Positions 1-8,669 of a stretch of 64,000 bases of DNA are shown one piece after another (positions within the stretch are counted from its first letter, which is position 1; every line of letters starts with the position of its first letter). The DNA comes from Serratia sp. H1w (GTDB taxonomy: Bacteria > Pseudomonadota > Gammaproteobacteria > Enterobacterales > Enterobacteriaceae). The notes under the pieces were generated by a model. The model was not told the origin of the DNA. It did no database searches and saw only the letters and a program-made list of their open reading frames with translations. The DNA lies in the NCBI RefSeq assembly GCF_000633355.1, contig NZ_AYMQ01000005.1, positions 123,776-187,775 on the forward strand, read 5' to 3'. The translations under genes and the position numbers were made by a program.

Positions 1-845
1 CCTCGTTGGCAGAGCCGATGTGCTGCATCATTGGTGCTTACCACGCCAACTACCACACGACACAGTACGTCTATGAACATCGCATGGGGATCAAGCCCGG
101 CGGCAACGTAGCGTTATTGGCCAGTGCCGGGCCGATGGGGATTGGAGCGATCGACTATGCCATCAACGGCAACATCCGTCCTGCACGGGTAGTCGTGGTA
201 GATATCGATGAAGCGCGTTTGGCACGGGCCAGATTGCTGCTGCCGGAAAGCGTTGCGCGTGACAAGGGAGTGGAGCTGGTTTATTTCAACAGTAGCAACG
301 TTGCCGATCCGGTGACGGCGCTGCGTGATCTCACCCAGGGGCACGGTTTTGATGATGTCTTCGTTTATGCCGCCGTGGCCGATGTGTTGGTGATGGGCGA
401 TGAACTGTTGGCGGAAGACGGTTGCCTGAATTTCTTTGCCGGCCCGACCGACAGTGAATTCAAGGTGCCGTTTAACTTTTACAACGTGCATTACGCCTCC
501 ACCCATGTGGTAGGGACATCGGGTGGTTCAACGGGCGACATGCTGGAGGCGTTGCAACTGACCGCCGAAGGTCGCATCAATCCTTCGGTCATGATCACCC
601 ACATTGGCGGATTGGATTCCGTGCCGGATACCATCATCAATCTGCCTACAATCCCCGGGGGTAAAAAGTTGATTTATAACTTTGCTACCATGCCGTTAAC
701 CGCGATTGCCGACTTCCCGCAACTGGGCAAAACCGATCCATTCTATGCCCGCCTGGCTGAGCTGGTTGCAGAGAGCCACGGTGTGTGGAATGAGCAGGCC
801 GAACGCTTCCTGCTGCAACATTTTGGTGTGGAAACAGGGGTATAA
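1..845 (+). CDS. yggP: Zinc-type alcohol dehydrogenase, YggP/SorE-like (5' end outside window)
   Basis: C-terminal ~280 residues of a medium-chain dehydrogenase/reductase; the reading frame is open to the window edge. The Rossmann region is visible as ALLASAGPMGIGA followed by an acidic VVVDID strand end, so it should bind NAD(P). The family includes L-sorbose-1-phosphate reductase (SorE) and E. coli YggP. The next three genes match the E. coli yggP-yggF-yggD-yggC order, so a role in sugar or polyol phosphate oxidation is inferred; the substrate is not known. Only 4 nt separate it from yggF, suggesting one transcript. The metal-binding N-terminal domain lies outside the window. Confidence 0.8.
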   Translation, partial: SLAEPMCCIIGAYHANYHTTQYVYEHRMGIKPGGNVALLASAGPMGIGAIDYAINGNIRPARVVVVDIDEARLARARLLLPESVARDKGVELVYFNSSNVADPVTALRDLTQGHGFDDVFVYAAVADVLVMGDELLAEDGCLNFFAGPTDSEFKVPFNFYNVHYASTHVVGTSGGSTGDMLEALQLTAEGRINPSVMITHIGGLDSVPDTIINLPTIPGGKKLIYNFATMPLTAIADFPQLGKTDPFYARLAELVAESHGVWNEQAERFLLQHFGVETGV

Positions 846-849
846 GCCG

Positions 850-1821
850 ATGAAATCGCTGGCTTACGACATAGTACGCACCACTCAACAGGCTGCCCTG
901 GCAGCCTGGCCATTGCTGGGCTGTGGTGATAAAAGTCAGATTGATGGGGTTGCCGTCGCCGCCATGCGTGAGCAACTGAGCGGCATGGCGATGCAGGGGC
1001 AGATTGTGATCGGTGAAGGCGAAATCGATCAGGCCCCGATGCTGTATATCGGTGAACGGTTGGGGAGTGGCAAGGGGCCAGCGGTAGATATTGCGGTTGA
1101 CCCTATCGAAGGCACACGGATGGTGGCTATGGGGCAATATAATGCGCTGGCGGTGATCGCTTTCGCCCCTCATAACGCCTTGCTGCACGCCCCTGATATG
1201 TATATGCGCAAGATGGTAGTGGGGCCAGGGGCCAAAGGAGCTATCGACTTGCGACTGCCTCTTGAGCAAAACCTGCGGCAAGTCGCGCAGGCTCTAGGCA
1301 AACCACTGCACCAACTTCGGATGATCACGCTGGATAAACCGCGCCATGAGCAAATACGCCAACAGGCGCAGGCGCTCGGGGTGAAGATTTTTGCCATTCC
1401 AGACGGTGACGTCGCCGCCAGCCTGATGACCTGCCTGCCTGGTGGTGAAGCCGACATCATGTATACCCTCGGGGGCGCACCGGAAGGGGTTATTTCTGCC
1501 TGTGCGGTGCGCCCGCTGGGCGGGGATATGCAGGCCGAACTGATCGACTTCTGCCAGGCGAAAGGAGATACGCCCCAGAACAGGATACTGGCACAGGAAG
1601 AACGACGGCGTTGCAGCAGCATGGGGATTGAGATTAACGCCATCTTGCCGCTCAATGCCCTGATCGCCAGCGATGAGGTGATTTTTTCGGCAACCGGGAT
1701 CACCAAAGGTGACATTATCGGCGGTATAAAACAAAAAGAGGGGTACTTGAGCACAGAAACCCTTATGATCAATGGTACCGACGGATCGTGTAATAGAATT
1801 CATACATTACACTTGCATTGA
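850..1821 (+). CDS. yggF: Class II fructose-1,6-bisphosphatase, YggF/GlpX type
   Basis: 323 residues from ATG 850. The GlpX-family signatures are present: GEGEIDQAPMLYIGE at about 55-69 and DPIEGT at 84-89 (metal and phosphate binding). The expected reaction is hydrolysis of fructose-1,6-bisphosphate to fructose-6-P, metal dependent, in the cytoplasm. E. coli has two class II enzymes, GlpX and YggF; the neighbours (YggP-like before, YggD and YggC after) decide for YggF. An in-frame start at 706 would bury the first 48 residues inside the preceding gene and give non-homologous sequence, so ATG 850 is preferred. Confidence 0.88.
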   Translation: MKSLAYDIVRTTQQAALAAWPLLGCGDKSQIDGVAVAAMREQLSGMAMQGQIVIGEGEIDQAPMLYIGERLGSGKGPAVDIAVDPIEGTRMVAMGQYNALAVIAFAPHNALLHAPDMYMRKMVVGPGAKGAIDLRLPLEQNLRQVAQALGKPLHQLRMITLDKPRHEQIRQQAQALGVKIFAIPDGDVAASLMTCLPGGEADIMYTLGGAPEGVISACAVRPLGGDMQAELIDFCQAKGDTPQNRILAQEERRRCSSMGIEINAILPLNALIASDEVIFSATGITKGDIIGGIKQKEGYLSTETLMINGTDGSCNRIHTLHLH

Positions 1822-1837
1822 TGGTATCGCAGGACGA

Positions 1838-2365
1838 ATGAAAACGCTGACAGAAGATGAAATAATTGAACAACTGGACGAGCAGCAACAATTGCTCACT
1901 TGGTTACTGAAGGCCAATGAGATTTTATTTTCTGCTGTCAAAACCTATTTGCCGCAGGTATTCGTCAATAACGATCCCGATATACAAGAATATGCGGTGA
2001 AGCCATTGTTAGCAAAATCCGGCCCCTTGGACAATATGGAGGTTGCCCTGCGTTTGCTGTATGCGCTGGGTAAAATCAAGAAAACCGTTTATGCCGATAT
2101 CATCTGTCTTTCACAATTCAGCCAGCATGTGCAGGCTGAAAATGGCTCACTGAGCTTTCATGATGAAATGACCTTTGATTTTATTGCCAACCTGAACGCC
2201 ATTACGGAAAACGAGCAGCTTTTCAGTGCGATAAGAAAGATGAAGTTTTCCAGTTTTGAGGTATTTAATACCGAGCGTTACGGCAATATGGTGAAAACCG
2301 GATTAACGCTGGCAGTGACTTCGCTGTTAAAGGAACTGACCAATGAAAATAGCGCTAACGGTTAA
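1838..2365 (+). CDS. yggD: MtlR/YggD family protein
   Basis: 175 residues from ATG 1838, which has AGGA at 1831-1834; E. coli YggD is of similar size. It belongs to the family of MtlR, the mannitol-operon repressor. No classical helix-turn-helix is obvious. The E. coli homologue has been renamed FumE because of a reported fumarase activity, so the biochemical role is unsettled. An upstream in-frame start at 1772 would overlap yggF by 50 nt and lacks a good ribosome site. The gene overlaps yggC by 23 nt, consistent with translational coupling. Confidence 0.75.
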   Translation: MKTLTEDEIIEQLDEQQQLLTWLLKANEILFSAVKTYLPQVFVNNDPDIQEYAVKPLLAKSGPLDNMEVALRLLYALGKIKKTVYADIICLSQFSQHVQAENGSLSFHDEMTFDFIANLNAITENEQLFSAIRKMKFSSFEVFNTERYGNMVKTGLTLAVTSLLKELTNENSANG

Positions 2366-3068
2366 TGGGCTGACGATCGATGCCTTGTTTGCCGATGAAG
2401 AGATCGAGCAGGTGCATTTACCTTTGTTGCGTCTGCTGGCTCACAAACAACGGAGTAAGAGGGGGCGCCTGGTGGTATTTCTGGCGGCACCGCCTGGCAG
2501 TGGTAAATCGACGCTGACTGCCTTTTGGCAGTATTTATCCGCGCAGCATGATGAATTGCCAGAATTGCAAACCCTGCCGATGGATGGTTTTCATCGCCCT
2601 AACGCCTGGCTTGATGCTCAAGGGTTACGCAGCAAAAAGGGGATGCCGGAAACGTTTGATCGTGAACAACTCGAGTTGGCGTTAGCCGCACTCGAAAAAA
2701 CACGGCCGTTGTGGCCAACCTACGATCGGATATTGCACGATCCGGTGCCTGACGCTATCGAGGTGACCGCTCCGGTGGTGATTGTAGAGGGCAATTGGTT
2801 GCTGCTTGATGAGCCAGGCTGGCGCGATCTGGCAAGGTTCAGCGACTTGACGCTATTTATTCAGGCACCGGCAGAGCAACTGCGGTCACGCCTGGTTGAA
2901 CGCAAAATGCGTGGTGGTTCGTCGTTGGAGCAGGCCAGTACGTTTTATCAGCAAACCGATGGGCCAAACGTGGATAAGGTATTACAGCACAGTTTGCCTG
3001 CCACCATCACCCTGCGGTGGGATAATGGTGGCCTGCATGCTACGGAAAGACTATTTACCAGCGGCTAA
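2343..3068 (+). CDS. yggC: P-loop kinase-like protein YggC
   Basis: 241 residues. A Walker A motif APPGSGKST lies at 49-57 and a Walker-B-like [16 protein letters not shown] around 145-160. The fold resembles the PanK/uridine-kinase group of small-molecule kinases. E. coli YggC is uncharacterised; the neighbouring dehydrogenase and FBPase suggest it phosphorylates a sugar, polyol or nucleoside, which is inference only. It is the last gene of the yggPFDC cluster, and its 3' end overlaps the convergent ydgD by 18 bp, leaving no room for an intergenic terminator. Confidence 0.78.
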   Translation: MKIALTVNGLTIDALFADEEIEQVHLPLLRLLAHKQRSKRGRLVVFLAAPPGSGKSTLTAFWQYLSAQHDELPELQTLPMDGFHRPNAWLDAQGLRSKKGMPETFDREQLELALAALEKTRPLWPTYDRILHDPVPDAIEVTAPVVIVEGNWLLLDEPGWRDLARFSDLTLFIQAPAEQLRSRLVERKMRGGSSLEQASTFYQQTDGPNVDKVLQHSLPATITLRWDNGGLHATERLFTSG

Positions 3069-3872
3069 TCTATCCAGCGCATCGCGAATGCCGGTAACTG
3101 ACAGAGCGCGGTTATCGGCACGGTAGCGGTCAAGGGCTGCGGGTGCAGAACTCTGGATAGCGATAAGTCGCCAGCCTTCGGCGGTTTTCAATATCAATGG
3201 AGAACCGCTGTCCCCCGGCAAGGTATCGCACTGGTGAGATAACACGCCCTGTTGTGCCCAGCCGGTGATTTTACAATTCTGGTGGCTGTACAGATCATCC
3301 AAATGATCTTCCGGATAACCGGCCTGGGTAATCAGGCGCTTTGCCTGTTTTAAGGTTTGCGTTAACGCTTTGCTGTCACCCTGCCATAACGGCAGCGGCT
3401 TGATAGCCAGCGCCTTTTTGTCCTTTAACCTGATCAACGCAAAATCATAGGCCGCCGCCGCCGGTGGCACGATCCAGCCATCGCCGTCAGCCTTCAGTTT
3501 CTTGCCTAGTGATTTGTCGACCAGCGTTTCGATATTTGCCGTCTGGTATTGCCAACCTTTGCTGCCGGAGATAAAGCGTAGCGCAACGGCCTTATCAAGG
3601 TTGCCGGGAGGGGCCAATACACAATGGCCAGCGGTGAGTGCCAGATGCGGCGAGATCAATGTAGCAGTACATAGGTTGCCACTGGCGGTTTCGACCTGGC
3701 CAATGGCTTGCCATGGCCAACCGCTGGTTTCGCTGACTTTAATACGGTCGTCTTTGCCAAAAAACAGACGGGTTTGATCGGCCGCAGATGCCTCGGAAGG
3801 GCTATCAGCATGCGCAGAATGGGATACAGCCAAAGGAAATGAGCACAACAACAGTAAAACAGAGATGCGCAT
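3051..3872 (-). CDS. ydgD: Periplasmic trypsin-like serine protease YdgD
   Basis: 273 residues from ATG 3872, the length of E. coli YdgD. An N-terminal signal peptide ([19 protein letters not shown], then cleavage after AHA) is followed by a chymotrypsin-fold domain. The catalytic triad is visible: His83 in LTAGHC, Asp143 in YDFALIRL, Ser222 in LPGDSGSPL. Cysteines are paired as expected for an exported protein. A GTG start 39 nt further upstream would place extra polar residues before the signal peptide and was rejected. It sits downstream of asr and ydgU as in E. coli. The substrate is unknown. Confidence 0.85.
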   Translation of the reverse strand: MRISVLLLLCSFPLAVSHSAHADSPSEASAADQTRLFFGKDDRIKVSETSGWPWQAIGQVETASGNLCTATLISPHLALTAGHCVLAPPGNLDKAVALRFISGSKGWQYQTANIETLVDKSLGKKLKADGDGWIVPPAAAAYDFALIRLKDKKALAIKPLPLWQGDSKALTQTLKQAKRLITQAGYPEDHLDDLYSHQNCKITGWAQQGVLSHQCDTLPGDSGSPLILKTAEGWRLIAIQSSAPAALDRYRADNRALSVTGIRDALDRLAAGK

Positions 3873-3998
3873 AGGTTTCTTGCCTGACAAATTTGGTTCA
3901 TCCATAGACACACTGAATGCTAACTATAGACTGATTTAGCCTCTGTGTAGATGGCCGGTGATTGATTTTCCGATAATTTCCTGAAAAAAGACCGGAGA

Positions 3999-4079
3999 TC
4001 ACAGATAAAAAAAGCTGGCGATCAGCCCGCAAAGGATCAGGGTGCCAAGGATGATTTCGAATCGATAGCGACGCAGCAT
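3999..4079 (-). CDS. ydgU: Small single-pass membrane protein YdgU
   Basis: A 26-codon ORF starting MLRRYRFEIILGTL and ending SFFYL: a basic N-terminus then one hydrophobic span, closely resembling what I remember of E. coli YdgU (RYRFE... start, similar length). The ribosome site is a GGGGG run 8 nt upstream. It lies between asr and ydgD, as in E. coli, but downstream of the asr terminator, so it needs read-through or its own promoter. Function unknown. Confidence 0.8.
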   Translation of the reverse strand: MLRRYRFEIILGTLILCGLIASFFYL

Positions 4080-4092
4080 AGACAACCCCCGA

Positions 4093-4122
4093 TGAAAAAA
4101 CACCCGGCGCGAACCGGGTGTT
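4093..4122 (-). terminator. Rho-independent terminator of asr
   Basis: A 9-bp perfect stem (4099-4107 with 4114-4122, AACACCCGG/CCGGGTGTT) with a 6-nt loop. On the minus strand it is followed by a U run (4095-4100), 50 nt after the asr stop. Confidence 0.88.
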
Positions 4123-4171
4123 GGACAAAGCTAATCTGAACAGGTGAGGGGAGCCTCACGCCGGTTGGCTA

Positions 4172-4462
4172 TCAGGCAGCCGGAGTTGCTGCTTTCTTGC
4201 TGGATTTTTTGTGATGCTTTTTAGCTGACTGAGCTTTCTGGGCCGGGGCTTTTTTGCCACTGGCTTTATGGTGTTTCTTGGCTGCCTGAGCTTTTTGCTC
4301 GGTCGTTTTCTTGGCGTGATGTTTTTTCACGTGGGTGGTTTTCACTGGTGCGGCTTGGGTCGTGGCGGCTGGTGCAGCAGCAGGAGCGGCGGCCTCAGCG
4401 GCGAAAGCGATAGATGACAAGCCCATTGCAGCGGCAACAACCAGAGCTAATACTTTTTTCAT
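4172..4462 (-). CDS. asr: Acid shock protein Asr precursor
   Basis: 96 residues from ATG 4462. A signal peptide ([21 protein letters not shown]) is followed by an Ala/Pro/Thr linker and then Lys/His-rich repeats (AKKHHK units). This is the layout of enterobacterial Asr, a periplasmic basic protein induced by low pH. GAGG stands 8 nt before the start; the longer in-frame extension to 4612 is not Asr-like. In E. coli asr depends on RstA/RstB; rstAB lies 3-5 kb away here. I did not find a convincing RstA box upstream. Confidence 0.88.
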   Translation of the reverse strand: MKKVLALVVAAAMGLSSIAFAAEAAAPAAAPAATTQAAPVKTTHVKKHHAKKTTEQKAQAAKKHHKASGKKAPAQKAQSAKKHHKKSSKKAATPAA

Positions 4463-4832
4463 GGGTAAATCCTCAGATTTCTGTTGGTGGTTAACCCCAC
4501 TGCGGGGCCTTTGAAATAATCTTATGCAAACCGAGGATGACTTTCCGTGAGTGATTGGTTTCGGCGTGTAACCTAATGTACGAGTGGCTTGGGCGGGAAT
4601 TGCTGTCGTCATACGAAAACCGGGTACAGCATAAATTAGTTACAACATACATGGAAAGGAGAGCAGACCAGCAGTCTGCAACAGCAGCGCTCTGGGGAGG
4701 GACGTGCTACATGAAACATCGCAGGCTTTTAAGGGGAAAAATGGGATGCAAACAGCCAGGCTTAACCTGTTGGGACGCTGCATGCTGCGCCCAATAAGAT
4801 ATCGATGGCGGCAATCGTGCTTCAGCCAACTG
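4463..4832. other. Intergenic region upstream of asr
   Basis: About 370 bp holding the asr leader and promoter (minus strand) and, at its far end, a partial copy of the dispersed repeat. GTTACA half-site-like sequence occurs near 4639-4644, but spacing does not fit the RstA consensus. An 80-codon plus-strand ORF here ends inside the repeat and looks spurious. Confidence 0.6.
4772..4793. repeat. Dispersed repeat, partial copy (GCTGCATGCTGCGCC unit)
   Basis: GACGCTGCATGCTGCGCCC matches the unit seen at 5690, 30990, 32495, 34755, 43685 and 53560. Only this unit is present, without the C-rich hairpin. Confidence 0.7.
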
Positions 4833-5633
4833 TTACGCTAAAGTAATCTGATCCCCCGTCGCCGGACTAATGGTATTCGGCAACCACAACTGCCCCCAAG
4901 GACCGGTGCAATGGCAGCCCATGACTTTTTCGGGTTTGATGTGCTTGAGAAAACGCTGCACTTGCCATAATCGCAGCGGTGAGGCCGTTCTTAGGTGAAA
5001 ACCGCCAATCAGCGCGTAGATTTTATCGATACCGGTAATTTTCTGGCAGTGTCGCACAATATTGATTATGCCCCGATGTCCGCAGCCGGTGATGATAATC
5101 AGGCCACGATCGGATTTATAAATCAGCACACCCTCATCGGTGACGTAATCAGGCGATGAGTTGGCATCTTCAATAATGCCGTAGGCTTTGGGGGTAGGAG
5201 CTTCGATTTCACCAGACCAGATGAAACGCTCACTAATATGCACGGGGGAACGGGTCAGCTCCATAGCGTGGCGCGAGTAATCCACTTGCGGTGATAACCG
5301 TTTGATTTTCTTTACCCGACCCAGAAGATTAACGGCGGCATAGCGCACGTCTTGCACGCCAGGGTGGCAAATTATCCGGCTGTTCTCAGGTAGCCACGGG
5401 ACGCCACCGCTGTGATCGTAATGGCCATGGGAGAGCACGGTGGCGGTCAAGTTATCGAGGATAATCCCCATTCGAGCGGCATTGTGCAAAAAACTGCCGT
5501 CCGGGCCGGTATCAAACAGCACGCTGTCCGAACCATCCTGAACCAGTAGGCTCAGTCCGGGCTTAATGGTTAACGCTTTATCCGCACCGGCAGCCCGGCG
5601 ATTTTCAACTAGCACATTGATGGTTAAGGTCAT
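4833..5633 (-). CDS. MBL-fold metallo-hydrolase
   Basis: 266 residues with the metallo-beta-lactamase motif LSHGHYDHSGG (His69, His71, Asp73, His74) and later metal-ligand candidates in GCGHRG and GGFHL. The long insertion and the GCHCTG segment near the end resemble the subfamily often labelled as beta-ribofuranosyl-aminobenzene phosphate synthase-like, seen in archaea and many bacteria. The substrate is unknown. No signal peptide, so cytoplasmic. It stands alone between the asr region and a repeat element, transcribed in the same direction as the carboxypeptidase upstream. Confidence 0.8.
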   Translation of the reverse strand: MTLTINVLVENRRAAGADKALTIKPGLSLLVQDGSDSVLFDTGPDGSFLHNAARMGIILDNLTATVLSHGHYDHSGGVPWLPENSRIICHPGVQDVRYAAVNLLGRVKKIKRLSPQVDYSRHAMELTRSPVHISERFIWSGEIEAPTPKAYGIIEDANSSPDYVTDEGVLIYKSDRGLIIITGCGHRGIINIVRHCQKITGIDKIYALIGGFHLRTASPLRLWQVQRFLKHIKPEKVMGCHCTGPWGQLWLPNTISPATGDQITLA

Positions 5634-5660
5634 GATGACTCTTTAATAGTAAAGCTACCA

Positions 5661-5783
5661 TTGGCTCCCGCACCTAATCTTGACACGGGCGCAGCATGCA
5701 GCGCCCCCTACGTAGTGCCACATTAGCTGCCAACGACGCTGGACTGGTTCCCTCTCCTGGGGGAGAGGGTTAGGGTGAGGGGC
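5661..5783. repeat. Dispersed composite repeat, full copy
   Basis: Carries the GCGCAGCATGCAGCGCC unit (about 5689-5708), then a shared spacer (CATTAGCTGCCAACGACGCT), then the hairpin unit CCCTCTCCTGGGGGAGAGGG followed by TTAGGGTGAGGGG. The copy at 43605-43777 has the same order of units. Confidence 0.85.
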
Positions 5784-5812
5784 GTCACTGAACGTAGTGT
5801 TAGGCATCTCTT

Positions 5813-7309
5813 TTAAAGGTAACGGCTTTCCAGATGCTGGCGGAAATAGCTTGGATCCAGCGTTTTGCCGGTAGCGTTGGCGATCAACGTATCGGTTGGA
5901 TAGCGGCTGGCGTGACGCCAGATATTCTGCTGTAGCCAATGGAATAGCTCGGTCAAATTACCGGCAGCAATATCTTCGCTCAGTTTCGGCATTGCGCTGC
6001 GTGCGCTATCGAACAGTTGAGCGGCATACATGGCACCCAGCGTATACGTTGGGAAGTAACCAAAGGCACCGTCCGTCCAGTGAATGTCCTGCATACAGCC
6101 GTTGCGATAATCGCCCACAGTATCCAGGCCAAGGTAGCTGTGCATTTTCTCATTCCACAGTGCCGGAATATCTTCCACTTCGATCTCGCCCTCGATTAAC
6201 GCACGCTCGATCTCATAGCGTAAAATCACATGAGCAGGGTAGCTGACCTCATCGGCGTCGACGCGGATCAGGCCAGGTTTCACCCGCTGATTCAGGCGGA
6301 TAAAGTTACTTTCTTCCAATGCCGGTTGTTCGCCAAACTGAGTGACGATCAAAGGCCGCAGGACCTTCAGGAAGTCGCTACCGCGGGCCAACTGCATTTC
6401 AAAGAACAGGCTCTGTGATTCGTGGATCGCCGTTGAGCGGGCTTGCGCAATGGGTTGGCCCAACCACTCACGCGGCAGATTCTGCTCGTAGCGCGCGTGA
6501 CCGGTTTCATGCACGATGCCGAGCAGTGCGGTAAGAAATTCTTTCTCGTTGTAGCGGGTGGTGATTCGCACGTCTTCTGGTACGCCACCGCAGAACGGAT
6601 GAGCGCTGACGTCAACCCGGCCACCGTCAAAGTCAAAGCCGAGCAGTTTCATCACGCTCAGGCTCAGCTTACGCTGGGTGTCGACATCGAACGGGCCTTG
6701 CGGGAGTAGGCACGGCTCTTGCTGCTGTTTAGCGACCACTTTTTGCAACAGGTCGGGCAGCCAGGTTTTCAGATCGCCAAAGATACGGTCCAGATCGCTG
6801 CTGCGCATACCCGGTTCATACAGGTTCAGTAACGCATCGTAGCGGCTGACTCCCGCTGCCTGGGCGCGGATCTGGGCTTCTTCGCGGCTCAGTTTGACCA
6901 CATGACGCAGGTTCTCGCTAAAGCCTTGCCAGTCGTTGGCTGGGCGCTGGGTGCGCCAGGCATGTTCACAGCGGGCTCCAGCCAGGGATTTGGCTTCGAC
7001 CAGCGCTTCTGGCACCAGCACTGCATTGTCATACTGACGGCGCATTTCGAGTAGGTTGGCACGGTCAAATTCGTCGAGTGACTCTTGTTGCGCGTGGTTG
7101 AGCAATTCGCCCGTTTTCTGCGCCGTCAGGATCTGATGCTTCAACACGCTCAATTCCGCCAACGCTTCTGAGCGCGCCTTATTGCCACCCGGCGGCATCA
7201 TGGTTTGCATATCCCAGCCGCTAATGGCCGAGAGGTGATCAAAGCGTGCCAGGCGGGTGAACAGAGCGCGTAGCTGGCTGTAAGCAGTAGGGGATGATTT
7301 AGACGTCAT
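5813..7309 (-). CDS. M32 family metallocarboxypeptidase
   Basis: 498 residues from ATG 7309, which has GGAG 6 nt upstream; upstream in-frame starts at 7321 and 7351 are weaker. The zinc motif His267-Glu268-x-x-His271 lies in IVHETGHARYE, diagnostic of M32 (thermostable carboxypeptidase 1 / Taq carboxypeptidase) enzymes, which remove C-terminal residues other than proline, usually as dimers. Other family landmarks are SGWDMQTMMPPGG near the N-terminus and ESQSLFFE downstream of the HExxH. No signal peptide, so cytoplasmic. It follows rstB by 55 bp in the same direction and may share its transcript. Confidence 0.9.
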   Translation of the reverse strand: MTSKSSPTAYSQLRALFTRLARFDHLSAISGWDMQTMMPPGGNKARSEALAELSVLKHQILTAQKTGELLNHAQQESLDEFDRANLLEMRRQYDNAVLVPEALVEAKSLAGARCEHAWRTQRPANDWQGFSENLRHVVKLSREEAQIRAQAAGVSRYDALLNLYEPGMRSSDLDRIFGDLKTWLPDLLQKVVAKQQQEPCLLPQGPFDVDTQRKLSLSVMKLLGFDFDGGRVDVSAHPFCGGVPEDVRITTRYNEKEFLTALLGIVHETGHARYEQNLPREWLGQPIAQARSTAIHESQSLFFEMQLARGSDFLKVLRPLIVTQFGEQPALEESNFIRLNQRVKPGLIRVDADEVSYPAHVILRYEIERALIEGEIEVEDIPALWNEKMHSYLGLDTVGDYRNGCMQDIHWTDGAFGYFPTYTLGAMYAAQLFDSARSAMPKLSEDIAAGNLTELFHWLQQNIWRHASRYPTDTLIANATGKTLDPSYFRQHLESRYL

Positions 7310-7364
7310 TTGGGACTCCATAGTGAACCCGTTGAAATAGTTGCAGGCCAACGGGGCCGGATCG

Positions 7365-8669
7365 TTATGCCGGCTCTGTTTTATTATCTAACAGGGGTTT
7401 AATCGGCCAGCAGAAGCGGAAACTGGCGCCGCCCAATGAGCTGGCTTCCACAAAGACCTGGCCTTGGTAGGCTACGGCGATAGAATGCACGATCGCCAAT
7501 CCCAGCCCGCAACCGCCGGTAGCGCGGTCGCGGCTTGGGTCGAGGCGGACAAATGGTTCGAACACCCGTTCGCGCTCTTCCGGCGGAATGCCTGGGCCAT
7601 CGTCTTCCACCTGCAAGCATGCTGCATCACCGTCAAACCACAGGCCGACGCGCAAACGCCGTTCGCAATAGCGCAGGCCATTATTGACCAGATTGTCCAA
7701 CACGCGTTCCATCAGCCGCAGATCGACACCGCCAAAATCACCGACATGCGGGATATTCAGTTCGATGTCGTGCTCTGGGTGGATGAGTTGGATATCGGCC
7801 ACCTTATCCTGTAGCCAGCCGGGCAGATCGATAGGCTCAATATTCAGTGCTACCTGCGGCCGGTCCAGGCGCGCATAGGTCAATAGCTCATCGATCAACG
7901 ATTCCAACTGGCCGATATCGCGGTTCAACGCTTGCTGCTCGCCGTCGGTCAGGTTGTCGCTCATGGCTAACCGGTAGCGCAGGCGGACCAGCGGAGTACG
8001 CAGCTCATGGGCAATACCGTCGATCAGCTGTTTTTTGCTGACGATCAGCGTGTTGACGTTATCGGCCATCTGATTAAAGGCGACGCCCAGCCGGTAAAGG
8101 CTGGAAGTGGGGACAAAATGTGTGCGTTCATCGAGATGACCGGCGCCCAGACGCTGAGCGGCATTTTCCAGTTTCAGCAAGTCTTGCCAGTGCGGGCGCA
8201 TCCACAGGAACACCGGCAGGGCCAGCGACATACCGATAAAAATCAGCAGCACTAAATCCAGGATGCGCATCTGGTGCAGATAGAACAGGTACGGAATAGG
8301 GCCGACAACCAGCACGTAGTGACTGCGTGGAATGCGTTGCATAAAGGTGTAGCGGTCGTCCAACGCGATAATCTCGCCCAGCCGCAAGCGCTTGGTGAGG
8401 TCTTCACTCAGGTTCTGTTTACCGAGCGGTTCGATATGCAGCTTGAACGACAGGTTTAAATCCAGGGTGGCGATGGTTTTGTTCCAGTCCTTCAGCGGGA
8501 TCTCCCGCAGCTCGCTGCGCATCAGGTACAGTGAGCTTTTCATCAGGTCGTCCATCGATTGGCGTCCGGCGCGTTCGGCAGTGACCTTGTAAACCAGGCC
8601 GACCAGCATTGCCATCACCAGAAAGCAGACGAACAGCAGCAAAAAGAACTGGACGAACAGTTTTCTCAT
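7365..8669 (-). CDS. rstB: Sensor histidine kinase RstB
   Basis: 434 residues. Two membrane spans (about 7-27 and 137-156) flank a ~110-residue periplasmic sensor region. A HAMP-like segment follows, then the H-box IAHELRTPL with the phospho-acceptor His221, and the HATPase region with N box (DNLVNNGLRY), G1 (DDGPGIP) and G2 (GCGLGLAI). It phosphorylates RstA. It overlaps rstA by 4 bp, so the pair is translationally coupled. In E. coli RstAB is under PhoPQ control and acts on asr, which lies nearby here. Confidence 0.93.
   Translation of the reverse strand: MRKLFVQFFLLLFVCFLVMAMLVGLVYKVTAERAGRQSMDDLMKSSLYLMRSELREIPLKDWNKTIATLDLNLSFKLHIEPLGKQNLSEDLTKRLRLGEIIALDDRYTFMQRIPRSHYVLVVGPIPYLFYLHQMRILDLVLLIFIGMSLALPVFLWMRPHWQDLLKLENAAQRLGAGHLDERTHFVPTSSLYRLGVAFNQMADNVNTLIVSKKQLIDGIAHELRTPLVRLRYRLAMSDNLTDGEQQALNRDIGQLESLIDELLTYARLDRPQVALNIEPIDLPGWLQDKVADIQLIHPEHDIELNIPHVGDFGGVDLRLMERVLDNLVNNGLRYCERRLRVGLWFDGDAACLQVEDDGPGIPPEERERVFEPFVRLDPSRDRATGGCGLGLAIVHSIAVAYQGQVFVEASSLGGASFRFCWPIKPLLDNKTEPA

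Noticed and set aside
706..849. N-terminal extension of yggF into yggP
   Set aside because: The added residues are an out-of-frame reading of yggP; ATG 850 gives the family-typical N-terminus.
4625..4651. TACA/GTTACA sequences as an RstA box for asr
   Set aside because: The half-sites are 16 or 7 nt apart, not the 10 nt of the TACA-N6-TACA consensus, and only one half matches well.
4555..4797. 80-codon plus-strand ORF upstream of asr
   Set aside because: Runs through the asr leader and ends inside a dispersed repeat unit; no protein-like pattern or ribosome site.
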